This document shows positions 42,948 to 52,382 of a stretch of DNA of 64,000 nucleotides, piece after piece. A program made the translations under genes and the position numbers. Location: assembly GCA_026125285.1 (NCBI GenBank), contig JAHCLO010000032.1, positions 1 through 64,000 on the forward strand. The letters are read 5' to 3'. The DNA is from Verrucomicrobiia bacterium (lineage in GTDB: Bacteria; Verrucomicrobiota; Verrucomicrobiia; Limisphaerales; JADLHS01). Below the pieces are notes generated by a model. That model was not told the DNA's origin. It saw only the letters and a program-made list of their open reading frames with translations, and ran no database searches. Every line of letters begins with the position of its first letter. Within the stretch, counting starts at the first letter, position 1.

Positions 42948-44573
42948 TTAACCGCGTTGGCGAGTCAACCCCATCTTCTTCATCCGCGAAAGCAGGGTGG
43001 TGGGTTTGATGCCCAGCAACTCCGCCGCGCCGTCCGGACCTTTAATCTTCCAATTGGCTTCTTCGAGCACCGCCAACAGATTCTCGCGTTCGCGTTGAAG
43101 CATTTCCACTTCCGTCAAAAACTTCGCACCGGGCTGGCTCGGAGCGGGCGCTTTGGCAGCTTTTGTCGGGGTGGCCGTTGGCAGGCCCGGCAGGTCGAAC
43201 TGCAACCCGCCGCCACGCGCGAGGATGACCGCGCGCTCGATTACGTTGCGTAACTCACGCACGTTGCCCGGCCAATCGTAGCTCTGCAACTGCACCACGG
43301 CAGCGCGGGTCAGGCGCGGCTTCGGGCAACGCAGTTCCTTCGCCGACAGTTCGACGAAATGGTTCGCCAGCAGCGGAATGTCATCGCGACGTTCCCGCAA
43401 TGGCACGACCTGAATCGGAAACACGTGCAAGCGGTAGTAAAGGTCTTCGCGGAAGCGGCTGGCCGCCGTGGCCTTCTTCAAGTCCCGATTCGTGGCGGCA
43501 ATAATCCGGACGTTGGCCTGGCGCGTGCGATCGTCGCCCACGCGTTCGTAGCGTTTTTCCTGCAAGACGCGCAACAGTTTGCCCTGCATGTCCAGCGGCA
43601 CTTCGCCGATCTCGTCCAGAAACAGCGTGCCGCCCTCGGCGGTTTCAAACCGGCCAGCGCGGTCCTTGATCGCGCCGGTGAACGAACCGCGGACGTGACC
43701 GAAGAATTCACTCTCGAAAAGTTCCTTGGGAATTGAGGCGCAATTGACGCGTACCAGCGGTCCGTCCTGGCGCCGGCTGCGGCGATGAATTTCACGCGCG
43801 ACGAGTTCCTTGCCCGTGCCGGTTTCGCCCAGGATCAACACCGAGGCTTCCGTCGGCGCCACCAGGTCAATCTGGCTGACGATCTGGCGCAGCGCGGCGC
43901 TATGACCGACAAGGTCGCCGAACGCCCGCGCTTCGATCACCTCCTCGCGCAGATACTCATTCTGCTGTTCGAGTTGGACCTTGAGCCGACGGATTTCCTC
44001 AAAAGCGCGCGCGTTGGCAATGGCGGCCCCAATGTGATCCGCAAAGACCTGCCCCCAAGGACGGCCTTCCTCGGGCAGAAGGTCCCGGCTGAAGGCGGCG
44101 ATCACCCCGAGCGGTTCACCCTGGTAGGTGATGGCCGTGGCGCCGCAGGCACGAATCTGTTCCGACTTCAACCAATCGAAGCCCAGGTCGCCTGGATATT
44201 GGGTTACATCGCGCACGATGACCTGAGTGCGCTGCACGGCGACTTCTCCGAGCAGACCCACCCCCAACGGATTGCGTGCCGTGAGATCATCAAACCGCGG
44301 TGAAGGCGAAGTCGCAGCGCTCAAGGATACACCCTTGCCCGCCACGAGATGAAGGCAGCGGGTTTGGTCCGGACAATCCGGCCGGCGCGGACAATGCGCG
44401 CACCGGTCCCCCGGCTCCACCAGCCAGACCTGCACGCAGGACATATAAGGTCGCTGCACGGCGTGACTCACGATCTTGTGCAGCAGTTGCTCCAGCGAAT
44501 GTTCGTGCGCGATGTCCAGCAATAGCTGTAGGGCGGTGTTCGGGTCGAACCGGCTGTCACTCTCAGATTCCAT
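42948..44573 (-). CDS. GAF-AAA-Fis sigma-54-dependent activator
   Basis: 541 residues. An N-terminal GAF domain contains the cysteine-rich CAHCPRRPDCPDQTRC near residues 57-72, which could bind a metal or iron-sulfur cluster. The AAA+ domain has Walker A GETGTGKE and the sigma-54 loop as GSFTGA. A Fis-type helix-turn-helix ends the protein (DGAAELLGIKPTTLLSRMKKMG). There is no receiver domain, so it responds directly to a ligand through GAF. It is divergent from the thioredoxin-RND operon, whose sigma-54 promoter lies in the gap, and is the probable activator. Confidence 0.92.
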   Translation of the reverse strand: MESESDSRFDPNTALQLLLDIAHEHSLEQLLHKIVSHAVQRPYMSCVQVWLVEPGDRCAHCPRRPDCPDQTRCLHLVAGKGVSLSAATSPSPRFDDLTARNPLGVGLLGEVAVQRTQVIVRDVTQYPGDLGFDWLKSEQIRACGATAITYQGEPLGVIAAFSRDLLPEEGRPWGQVFADHIGAAIANARAFEEIRRLKVQLEQQNEYLREEVIEARAFGDLVGHSAALRQIVSQIDLVAPTEASVLILGETGTGKELVAREIHRRSRRQDGPLVRVNCASIPKELFESEFFGHVRGSFTGAIKDRAGRFETAEGGTLFLDEIGEVPLDMQGKLLRVLQEKRYERVGDDRTRQANVRIIAATNRDLKKATAASRFREDLYYRLHVFPIQVVPLRERRDDIPLLANHFVELSAKELRCPKPRLTRAAVVQLQSYDWPGNVRELRNVIERAVILARGGGLQFDLPGLPTATPTKAAKAPAPSQPGAKFLTEVEMLQRERENLLAVLEEANWKIKGPDGAAELLGIKPTTLLSRMKKMGLTRQRG

Positions 44574-44720
44574 GACCTAACGAAGCTGCCCAAAGACTCC
44601 CGATCCGTCCATCAAGTTCGGACGACATTTCGGACGTTCAATTGTTCGGCCCGGTTAAGCCAGATCCAAGAACGAGCTGATGCGTTGAACAGTAGCGACT
44701 TACGACGTTACGCAAAGAGG

Positions 44721-44736
44721 TGGCACGGTCGCTGCA
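44721..44736 (+). promoter_or_regulatory. Sigma-54 (-24/-12) promoter
   Basis: TGGCAC-GGTCG-CTGCA matches the TGGCAC-N5-TTGCA consensus with correct spacing and one mismatch. Transcription should start near 44747, ahead of the thioredoxin-like gene. The divergent gene encodes a sigma-54 activator, and two TTCGGAC repeats upstream (near 44618 and 44633) are candidate activator sites. Confidence 0.75.
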
Positions 44737-44770
44737 AAAGCCAGAATGCAACGATAACGCAGTCGAGAAT

Positions 44771-45169
44771 GTGAACGCGCACCAGGACCAAATCCAGATT
44801 GCCCAAGTCACGGCGGCCAACTTCGAGGCCGAAGTGATCCGGTCGCCGCAACCAGTGTTGGTTGAGTTCTCGGCAACGTGGAGCCAACCGTGCCACATCC
44901 TGGATTCCGTGCTGGATGAAGTGGCGCTGGCCTGTGCTGGTAAGGTCAAGCTCGTCCGCATCAACGCGGATGACAATCCCGATCTCAGCCTGTGGTACGA
45001 GATTCAATCCGTTCCCACTTTGCTCGGTTTCCTCGGCGGCAAGGTCCGCGCCCGGATCGTGGGCACGGCCAGCAAGGAGGCGATTCTGGCGAAACTCCAA
45101 ACAGCGTTCCACAGCAGTGACGCTGGTTTTCATCTTTCAACTGCACCAGATACAACATCCGAACATTGA
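44771..45169 (+). CDS. Thioredoxin-like protein with a single active-site Cys
   Basis: 132 residues from GTG 44771. A GTG at 44720 is in frame but lies inside the sigma-54 promoter, so it cannot be the start of that transcript. The thioredoxin fold is clear: VLVEFSATWSQPCHILDSVLDEVA, KVKLVRINADDNPDL, then the cis-Pro in SVPTLLGFLGGK. The usual WCxxC is WSQPC, so the attacking N-terminal Cys is Ser and ordinary disulfide reduction is unlikely. It lies 8 bp before the RND adaptor gene, so it is the first gene of the efflux operon. Confidence 0.82.
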   Translation: MNAHQDQIQIAQVTAANFEAEVIRSPQPVLVEFSATWSQPCHILDSVLDEVALACAGKVKLVRINADDNPDLSLWYEIQSVPTLLGFLGGKVRARIVGTASKEAILAKLQTAFHSSDAGFHLSTAPDTTSEH

Positions 45170-45177
45170 CTCGTTTC

Positions 45178-46359
45178 ATGAAACTTGCATTTCACAATCT
45201 GCTCCTGGCCACGATCACGGTGATGCTGACCGCCTGCTCGCGGGACTCCGCGCCGCCGCCGACCACCACCCCCGAGGTGGCCACGGTGACAATGACCAAA
45301 CACTCCGTCACGCTGACGACCGCATTGCCCGGACGAACCGCGCCTTATCGCATCGCGGAAATCCGGCCGCAGGTGAACGGCCTCATACTGAAACGACTGT
45401 TCATCGAAGGCGCGGACGTGCAGGAAGGCCAGGCGCTGTACCAGATTGATCCTGCTCCGTTTCAGGCGGCGCTCGACAATGCGAAGGCGGCACTCGGTCG
45501 GGCGGAGGCGAATCTGCCTGCCATTCGGTCGCGGGTGAACCGTTATCGGCAGGCGCTGGCCGAGAAAGCCGTGAGCCAGCAGGACTTCGATGATGCCGAG
45601 GCGGCGCTTAATCAGGCGGAGGCGGACATTCAGTATTATCGGGCGATGGTGGAAACGGCGCGCATCAACCTGGGTTACGCACGGGTTGTATCGCCCATCG
45701 CGGGTCGCATCGGGGCCTCGACGGTGACTGATGGCGCCATCGTGACCGCATATCAGCCCGTGGCACTGGCCACCATCCAACAGCTTGATCCGATTTATGT
45801 GGACGTAACGCAATCCAGCACGGAGCTGCTCCGCCTGCAACGCCGCTTGCAGGCAGGGCAACTCAGCCAGGACGGCAAGAACGGTAACGAGGTGGAACTC
45901 CTCCTCAGCGACGGGACGAAGTACCCGTTGCGCGGAGAACTTCAGTTCCGCGACGTCTCCGTGGAACCCTCGACGGCGTCGGTGGTGCTGCGCATGGTGT
46001 TTCCGAATCCGGACGGCGTGTTGTTGCCGGGCATGTTCGTGCGCGCCGTAGTGACCGAAGGCGTCAACCAGGAGGCCATCCTGATTCCGCAGCAAACGGT
46101 GTCGCGTGATCCCAAGGGAAATCCCTACGCGCTGGTCGTGGATGCCGAGGGTAAGGTCGAGCAACGCAAGCTCTCGCTTGATCGAGCCATCGGTGATCAA
46201 TGGCTCGTGCGTTCCGGTCTGGCGCCCGGCGATCAGCTGATTGCCGAGGGCATGCAAAAGGTGCGCGCCGGACTCGCCGTGAAGGCAGTGCCATTTGCGG
46301 ACGGTGCGAAGCCCGTGGCCAGTTCCCCCGAGCCAGTCGCCACCGCCAGATCGTACTGA
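45178..46359 (+). CDS. RND efflux periplasmic adaptor (MFP), AcrA-like lipoprotein
   Basis: 393 residues from ATG 45178. The signal ends at VMLTAC, so it is a lipoprotein. It shows the lipoyl half-motifs (GRTAPYRIAEIRPQVNGLILKRLFIEGADVQEGQALYQIDPAPF and INLGYARVVSPIAGRIGASTVTDGAIV), a coiled-coil hairpin between them, and the beta-barrel and membrane-proximal domains (EGVNQEAILIPQQTVSRDPKGNPYALV). It links the inner-membrane pump to the outer-membrane channel. Confidence 0.95.
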   Translation: MKLAFHNLLLATITVMLTACSRDSAPPPTTTPEVATVTMTKHSVTLTTALPGRTAPYRIAEIRPQVNGLILKRLFIEGADVQEGQALYQIDPAPFQAALDNAKAALGRAEANLPAIRSRVNRYRQALAEKAVSQQDFDDAEAALNQAEADIQYYRAMVETARINLGYARVVSPIAGRIGASTVTDGAIVTAYQPVALATIQQLDPIYVDVTQSSTELLRLQRRLQAGQLSQDGKNGNEVELLLSDGTKYPLRGELQFRDVSVEPSTASVVLRMVFPNPDGVLLPGMFVRAVVTEGVNQEAILIPQQTVSRDPKGNPYALVVDAEGKVEQRKLSLDRAIGDQWLVRSGLAPGDQLIAEGMQKVRAGLAVKAVPFADGAKPVASSPEPVATARSY

Positions 46360-46370
46360 GGAGTCACGCC

Positions 46371-49300
46371 ATGCTATCCCGATTCTTTCTCAAACGTCCC
46401 GTATTCGCCTGGGTGATTGCCATCATCCTGATGGTGGCGGGTCTGCTGGCGATTCATTTCCTGTCCGTCTCGCAATATCCGCCCATTGCACCGCCGTCCA
46501 TTGCCATCCAGTCGTTCTATCCGGGGGCGTCGGCCGAGACGGTCGAGAACAGCGTCACGCAGATCATCGAGCAGAAGATGACCGGCTTCGACAAGATGCT
46601 CTACCTTTCGGCCACCAGCGATTCCGCCGGCGCATCGCGGGTGGAACTCACGTTCGCTCCCGGGACGGACCCCGACCTCGCGTGGGCGCAGGTGCAGAAC
46701 AAACTTCAGCTCGCAATGGCCAGTCTGCCGGAGGTCGTGCAGCGAACCGGCGTCAAGGTGAGCAAGAGCACCCGAAATTATCTCATGATCGTCGGCCTCA
46801 TTTCCGAGGACGGCAGCATGGACGGCAACGACCTCCGCGATTATGCGCAGTCCAATTTGGAGAAAGTCCTCTCGCGCGTGCCCGGCGTGGGTGAGGTCGA
46901 GGTTTTCGGCGGCCAGTATGCGATGCGCATCTGGGTCAATCCTGACCGGCTGACGGATTACCAAATGACGATGCAGGACGTGGTAGCCGCGCTGCGAGCT
47001 TACAACGTGGAAGTGTCCGCCGGCCAGTTTGGCGGCGCGCCCGCCATCGAAGGCCAGCGCCTGAACGCCGCCATCATCGTCCAAAGTCTGCTCAAAACAC
47101 CCGAGGAGTTCGCGGACATTCCGCTGCGCGCCAACCCGGACGGTTCGATCGTGCGCATCAAGGATGTTGGTCGCGCGGAGATCGGCACGGACACCTACGA
47201 CATTGAGGCGTATTACAACGGCAAGCCGTCGGCGGCGTTGGCCATCCGGCAAGCCGCGGGCGCGAACGCTTTGGAAACCGCCGACAACGTGCGGGCCAAG
47301 CTGGCCGAAATGAGTCACTTTTTTCCGGCCGGCATGACGGTGGTGTATCCCTACGACACCACACCGTTCGTGCGCGTGGCCATCAACGAAGTCGTTAAAA
47401 CGCTCTTGGAGGCCATCGTCCTTGTCTTCCTGGTGATGTATCTGTTCATGGGCAACCTGCGGGCCACCTTGATTCCGACCATCGCCGTTCCCGTCGTGAT
47501 CCTGGGAACGTTCGCCGTGTTGGGCATCTTCGGCTTCTCCATCAACATGCTCACCATGTTCGCGATGGTGTTGGCGATCGGCCTGCTGGTGGACGACGCC
47601 ATCGTGGTGGTGGAAAACGTCGAACGCATCATGAGCGAGGAAGGTCTCTCGCCCCTTGAGGCCACGCGTAAGTCCATGGATCAAATCACGCCCGCGCTCA
47701 TCGGCATCGGGCTGGTGCTCTCCGCCGTGTTCGGGCCGATGGCGTTCTTTGCCGGTTCGACGGGGGTCATCTACCGGCAGTTCTCCGTGACCATCATCGC
47801 GGCGATGATGCTCTCGGTGCTGGTCGCGTTGGTGCTGACGCCGGTGTTGTGCGCGTCGTTCCTCAAGCCCGTGCCCAAGGGGCATCAACCGGCCGAGGGC
47901 GGCGTGTGGTTTTTGCGCCCGTTCTTCCGCTGGTTCGACCGGCTCTTCTTCCGCGCCCGCGAACGGTATCTGGCGTTGGTCGGGGATTCACTGCGCCGCA
48001 AGTTGCGTTACGGCGTCATCTTCGTGGTGATCGTCGGCGCGATGGCGTTCCTGTTCCACCGGATGCCGACCGCCTACCTGCCGGATGAGGACCAGGGCAT
48101 GTTGATGGTGATGACGTTGCTGCCCGCGAACTCGACGCTCGAGCAAACCGAGGCCGTCATGGAGGAGGTTAAGCACTACTTCCTGAACGACGAGAACGAA
48201 GCGGTCCATGCCGTGATGACGGTTTCCGGCGTTAGCTTCTCCGGGCGCGGACAAAATTCCGGGCTTGCGTTTGTGCGGCTCAAGGACTGGGAATTGCGCG
48301 ATCGGCCGGAACTCCGGGTGGGCGCGGTCGCCGGCCGGGCCACGATGCGGTTCGCGCAAATTCGCAACGCGATGGTGTTTGCCTTTGCGCCGCCGGCGGT
48401 CGTCGAACTCGGCCAGGCGAAGGGCTTCGATTTTCAACTGCTCGATCGCGGCGGCCTCGGTCACGCGCAGCTCATGGAAGCGCGCAATCAACTGTTGATG
48501 ATGGCCGCAACGAACCCGGCGCTGACCAAGGTGCGGCCCAATGGCCTCGAAGACGTGCCGGAATATCGCGTGGACGTGGATTGGGAGAAGGCCGGCGCGC
48601 TCGGCGTGCCCATCACGGCGATTCACGACACGATCGCGGCGGCGTTCGGCAGCGCCTACGTCAACGACTTCATCCAGGGCGGCCGCGTCAAGCGCGTCTA
48701 TGCCCAGGCCGACGCTGCTTACCGCATGTTGCCGCATGATTTGGAACGGCTCTACGTGCGCAACAGCACGGGCAAAATGGTGCCGCTCTCCTCGTTCGCC
48801 TCCGGCCGGTGGACTTCCGGTTCGCCGAAGCTGGAACGCTTCAACGGCTTTCCGTCGCTGAACATTCTCGGCGAATCCGCTCCTGGCCGAAGCTCCGGCG
48901 AGGCGATGGCCGCGATGGAGAGCTTCGTGTCGAAACTGCCGCAAGGCATCGGCTTCGATTGGCAGGGGCTTTCCTACCAGGAACGGCAGGCCGGCGCGCA
49001 AACCGTTCCGCTCTACGCGTTCTCGATCCTGGTAATCTTTCTCTGTCTGGCGGCGCTGTATGAAAGCTGGCCGATTCCCATCTCGATTCTGTTGACGCTG
49101 CCCCTGGGGGCCATTGGCGGAGTGATCGCCTCCAGTTTGGTTGGCCTGCCCAACGACGTGTATTTCCAGATCGGACTGTTGACGACGCTCGGGCTGACCA
49201 CCAAAAACGCCATCTTGATCGTGCAGTTCGCCAAAGCCCGCGTGGAATCCGGTCGAGACTTGATCCAAGCGACGCTGGAGGGCGCGAAACTGCGCTTGCG

Positions 49301-49547
49301 TCCCATCATCATGACGTCGCTGGCGTTCGGTTTTGGCGTGCTCCCGTTGGCGTTGGCCAGCGGCGCCGGCGCCGGCGCGCAACGCGCCATCGGCATCGCC
49401 GTTGTGGGCGGCGTGGTGACTTCGACATTTCTCGTGACCATCTTTGCGCCGCTGTTCTTTGTGCTGATCGAAAAGAGCCTCGGCAAGAAGCGGCGCGCGG
49501 CAACCGTCAATCTTGCGGCACTTTCACCCGGAGAATCACTCACATGA
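46371..49547 (+). CDS. RND efflux inner-membrane transporter, AcrB/MexB-like (HAE1)
   Basis: 1058 residues from ATG 46371, with GGAG just upstream; open frame before that overlaps the adaptor gene. The N-terminus FFLKRPVFAWVIAIILMVAGLLAIHFLSVSQYPPIAPP and the TM4 region MFAMVLAIGLLVDDAIVVVENVERIM, with the two adjacent Asp of the proton relay, mark a hydrophobic/amphiphilic efflux pump. There are 12 helices and two large periplasmic loops. It exports drugs, bile-like amphiphiles or solvents using the proton gradient. Its TGA overlaps the next ATG (ATGA). Confidence 0.97.
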   Translation: MLSRFFLKRPVFAWVIAIILMVAGLLAIHFLSVSQYPPIAPPSIAIQSFYPGASAETVENSVTQIIEQKMTGFDKMLYLSATSDSAGASRVELTFAPGTDPDLAWAQVQNKLQLAMASLPEVVQRTGVKVSKSTRNYLMIVGLISEDGSMDGNDLRDYAQSNLEKVLSRVPGVGEVEVFGGQYAMRIWVNPDRLTDYQMTMQDVVAALRAYNVEVSAGQFGGAPAIEGQRLNAAIIVQSLLKTPEEFADIPLRANPDGSIVRIKDVGRAEIGTDTYDIEAYYNGKPSAALAIRQAAGANALETADNVRAKLAEMSHFFPAGMTVVYPYDTTPFVRVAINEVVKTLLEAIVLVFLVMYLFMGNLRATLIPTIAVPVVILGTFAVLGIFGFSINMLTMFAMVLAIGLLVDDAIVVVENVERIMSEEGLSPLEATRKSMDQITPALIGIGLVLSAVFGPMAFFAGSTGVIYRQFSVTIIAAMMLSVLVALVLTPVLCASFLKPVPKGHQPAEGGVWFLRPFFRWFDRLFFRARERYLALVGDSLRRKLRYGVIFVVIVGAMAFLFHRMPTAYLPDEDQGMLMVMTLLPANSTLEQTEAVMEEVKHYFLNDENEAVHAVMTVSGVSFSGRGQNSGLAFVRLKDWELRDRPELRVGAVAGRATMRFAQIRNAMVFAFAPPAVVELGQAKGFDFQLLDRGGLGHAQLMEARNQLLMMAATNPALTKVRPNGLEDVPEYRVDVDWEKAGALGVPITAIHDTIAAAFGSAYVNDFIQGGRVKRVYAQADAAYRMLPHDLERLYVRNSTGKMVPLSSFASGRWTSGSPKLERFNGFPSLNILGESAPGRSSGEAMAAMESFVSKLPQGIGFDWQGLSYQERQAGAQTVPLYAFSILVIFLCLAALYESWPIPISILLTLPLGAIGGVIASSLVGLPNDVYFQIGLLTTLGLTTKNAILIVQFAKARVESGRDLIQATLEGAKLRLRPIIMTSLAFGFGVLPLALASGAGAGAQRAIGIAVVGGVVTSTFLVTIFAPLFFVLIEKSLGKKRRAATVNLAALSPGESLT

Positions 49548-50983
49548 ACAAGCCTGTATTTGCCTTGATGGTGGGCGGTGTGCTCGTCGGCGGTTGCACG
49601 ATGACGCCGAAATACACCCAGCCCGCCGCGCCCATCCCAGCTAACTGGCCCAGCGGCGTGGCGTACGCCGGCACTCAAGCCACGACCAACCTCCCGCTCG
49701 CGTCCGATCTTGGCTGGCAGGAATTCTTCACTGACGAGAAGTTGCGGCAAGTCATCAGCCTGGCCCTGACCAACAACCGCGATCTGCGGCTGGCCGCGTT
49801 GAACGTCGAACGTGCCCGGGCACTGTACGGCATTCAACGCACCGAACTGTTCCCCGTCCTCAACGCCAACGGCAGCGGAACCAAAGCGCGCGTCCCGGCC
49901 GACCTTTCCAGCAGCGGCAGACGGCAGACGGTGGAACGTTACGATGCCAACCTTGGCGTTGCGGCGTGGGAAATTGATTTCTTTGGTCGTATCCGCAGTT
50001 TGAAAGACAGCGCCCTCGAATCCTACCTCGGCACGGAACAAGCCCGCCGTAGCGCGCAGATTCTCCTGGTTTCGTCCGTGGCCCAGTCGTATCTGGCACT
50101 GGCAGCCGATCGTGAAGCCTTGGCGCTCGCCGAAACCACGCTGGCCAGTCAGCAATCCTCCTATGACTTGATTAAGCGGCGGTTCGACCTTGGCCTGGTG
50201 GCCGAACTGGATCTACTCCGAGCTCAGACTCCACTGGACGTTGCGCGCAGAGACGTAGCGATCTATCGGCAACAAGTTGCCCAGGACGAAAACGCGCTCA
50301 ACCTGCTGGCTGGCGCTCCCCTGCCGGAGGAACTCTTGCCGGCAGGATTGGACGGCGTGAGTCCGCCGCAACAAGTGACCGCCGGTTTGTCCTCCGAGGT
50401 GCTGTTGCGCCGACCCGATGTCCTGCAAGCTGAACATCAACTCAAGGCCGCCAACGCAGACATCGGCGCGGCACGCGCGGCCTTCTTCCCGCGCATTTCG
50501 CTGACCGCCGCCATGGGCACGGCCAGCAGTGATCTCTCCGGGTTGTTCAAATCCGGATCGGGTGTCTGGAGTTACGCCCCGCAAATGGTGATGCCGATCT
50601 TCGATGCGCGGACCTGGTCCGCTCACACGGCTGCCAAAGTGCAACGCGAGATCGCCGTCACGCAGTACGAGCAGGCCATCCAGGTTGCGTTCCGAGAAGT
50701 CGCCGATGCGCTGGCCGCGCGCGGCACGGTGGGCGAACAAGTCGCTGCGCAGCAATCTTTGGTGAAGGCCTTCGCCGACACCTATCGCCTGGCCCAATCG
50801 CGTTTTGACAAGGGCATTGACAGCTACCTCGGCGTACTCGACGCCCAGCGCTCGCTGTTCGCGGCGCAACAGGCCCTCGTCTTCCTGCGCTTCCAGAAGT
50901 GCGCCAACGATGTGCAACTCTATGCGGTGCTGGGCGGGGGTGAGCAGACGAGCACGCCGTCCGACCTTGCCACTTCACGCTAA
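49544..50983 (+). CDS. Outer-membrane efflux channel, OprM/NodT type
   Basis: 479 residues. Lipoprotein signal MNKPVFALMVGGVLVGGC, then the TolC-like double repeat: LRQVISLALTNNRDLRLAALNVERARALYGI and LLRRPDVLQAEHQLKAANADIGAARAAFFPRISLTA, each followed by the helical barrel strands. The N-terminal part GWQEFFTDEKL is typical of the NodT subgroup. It completes a tripartite pump with the two preceding genes; its ATG overlaps the permease stop. Confidence 0.95.
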   Translation: MNKPVFALMVGGVLVGGCTMTPKYTQPAAPIPANWPSGVAYAGTQATTNLPLASDLGWQEFFTDEKLRQVISLALTNNRDLRLAALNVERARALYGIQRTELFPVLNANGSGTKARVPADLSSSGRRQTVERYDANLGVAAWEIDFFGRIRSLKDSALESYLGTEQARRSAQILLVSSVAQSYLALAADREALALAETTLASQQSSYDLIKRRFDLGLVAELDLLRAQTPLDVARRDVAIYRQQVAQDENALNLLAGAPLPEELLPAGLDGVSPPQQVTAGLSSEVLLRRPDVLQAEHQLKAANADIGAARAAFFPRISLTAAMGTASSDLSGLFKSGSGVWSYAPQMVMPIFDARTWSAHTAAKVQREIAVTQYEQAIQVAFREVADALAARGTVGEQVAAQQSLVKAFADTYRLAQSRFDKGIDSYLGVLDAQRSLFAAQQALVFLRFQKCANDVQLYAVLGGGEQTSTPSDLATSR

Positions 50984-51035
50984 ACGCCACCGGCCAACTG
51001 CTTTTGTGGACTCAGTTCAAACCAAAGGAAGCAAG

Positions 51036-51227
51036 ATGAAAAAGATGAAACGCCATCCTCACCTTGAACCGGATATCCACCTGAAATCGCGCCCCACCGA
51101 GGAGCGAATCCGCCAACGCGCGCAGGAGATTCACCGGCTGCGCGGCGGCGGGTCAGGCAGGGAACTGGATGACTGGCTGCAAGCGGAACGGGAGCTTCAG
51201 GCCGAACAGGAACACCCAGGCCAGTAG
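51036..51227 (+). CDS. DUF2934 small protein
   Basis: 63 residues from ATG 51036, with AAGGAAG as ribosome binding site. The core RIRQRAQEIHRLRGGGSGRELDDWLQAERELQ is the DUF2934 signature (helix, Gly-rich turn, DWLxAExEL). The function is unknown; small proteins of this type are frequent in soil and PVC bacteria. It ends just before a terminator, so it closes the efflux operon's transcript. Confidence 0.85.
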   Translation: MKKMKRHPHLEPDIHLKSRPTEERIRQRAQEIHRLRGGGSGRELDDWLQAERELQAEQEHPGQ

Positions 51228-51232
51228 AACTC

Positions 51233-51254
51233 AAACGGACTTTTCCGTTTTTTT
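51233..51254 (+). terminator. Intrinsic terminator after the efflux operon
   Basis: AAACGGA (51233-51239) pairs with TCCGTTT (51244-51250) across a 4-base loop, followed by TTTT. It lies 6 bp after the DUF2934 stop and before the convergent LysR gene. Confidence 0.75.
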
Positions 51255-51409
51255 CCGCAGGCGGCAAGACCGACACGGGCAATCGAGCCAGTCTGAGTGG
51301 CTGCCTCCTTCCGCGCGAGGTTGGCTGGCTCGTTCAGTCGCGCTTGGTCCCGCGGAAAGGTGAGGGAGGGGAAAAACATCCCCCCGCCACATGCCTCTGG
51401 TGACGAGTT

Positions 51410-52300
51410 TCACGTGATCGCGGCGGCGGCTTTACGCAGTTCTTCCATGAACACCGCCAGCGGATTTTCATCCGACCGATTGGCGCGATACCCGACCGCG
51501 ACACACAGCGGCTCCGGGGGCGTTGAAAGTTTCTTCAAGCGAACGCGCTTGGGCAGGCGATGCGACGTGCGCGCGGTGATCAATGCCGCGCCCAGCCCGG
51601 ACTCCACAGCCGCCATGAGGCTGTCCACTCCGTCGTACTCGCCCGCGATTCGAAGCTGCAGCCGGTGGCCACCCAGCCAGCGAGTGATGATATCCCAGTA
51701 ATCCGGGTAGTCCTTCTGGCAGAAGACGACCAACGGCTCGCGAGCGACTTGCGCGGGTGTTACCTGTGTTCGCCGGGCCAGCGGATGATTGCGGTTCACC
51801 GCAAGCTGCCACGGGGCACGCACCAACGGTGTCCAATTCAGTCCCGGCACGGCCGGCGGCAACCGGACCCCAATTGCGACATCCAATTTATCGGTTTCCA
51901 GCCCAGCCAACATCTCCTTGGTGGAAAGATCGAACAACTGTACGTGGGCATTGGGGTGAGCCTGCGTGAAGTTCTCCACCGCGACGGACAGCATTCCGGT
52001 GGCCAGGGAGGGGGCGTAACCTACCCGCAGGCGTACTCCGCGTCCGGCAACCCGCACGCGTTCGAGCATTTGCTCTGCGTGCTGAAGCAGCTCGCGGGCT
52101 TCGCCCAGCAGGGCTTCGCCGACGGGCGTGAGCTTGATTGAGTGGGCCTGCCGCTCAAGCAGGCATTGACCGATCTCCTCCTCCAACGCTTTGATCTGCC
52201 GGCTCAGGGCGGGCTGCGTCAGGAAAATCTTCCGGGCGGCGCGGCTGATGTTCTGTTCCTCAGCCACCGCCACGAAGTAACGCAATTGTCGGAGTTCCAT
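51410..52300 (-). CDS. LysR-family transcriptional regulator
   Basis: 296 residues from ATG 52300 (MELRQLRYFVAVAEEQNISRAA), the standard LysR start. The N-terminal winged helix-turn-helix reads SRAARKIFLTQPALSRQIKALEEEIG. The effector domain includes VRLRVGYAPSLATGMLSVAV and RYFRANRSD-like regions typical of the CysB/CatM fold. It is divergent from the pirin gene with 82 bp between starts, and the pair is likely a regulator and its target. No ligand can be assigned. Confidence 0.93.
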   Translation of the reverse strand: MELRQLRYFVAVAEEQNISRAARKIFLTQPALSRQIKALEEEIGQCLLERQAHSIKLTPVGEALLGEARELLQHAEQMLERVRVAGRGVRLRVGYAPSLATGMLSVAVENFTQAHPNAHVQLFDLSTKEMLAGLETDKLDVAIGVRLPPAVPGLNWTPLVRAPWQLAVNRNHPLARRTQVTPAQVAREPLVVFCQKDYPDYWDIITRWLGGHRLQLRIAGEYDGVDSLMAAVESGLGAALITARTSHRLPKRVRLKKLSTPPEPLCVAVGYRANRSDENPLAVFMEELRKAAAAIT

Positions 52301-52382
52301 GCCGGGCAGCATAACGGCAAGACAGGCTCAGGCCAATAACTCGGCATTAGCAGCGCGCGCCAGACACCACTAAGATGTTGCC

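Noticed and set aside
44720..44770. GTG 44720 as start of the thioredoxin-like gene
   Set aside because: It lies within the sigma-54 promoter, upstream of the predicted transcript start.
46374..47888. Minus-strand open frame opposite the RND transporter
   Set aside because: His/Asp/Gln-rich antisense artefact of the transporter's codon pattern.
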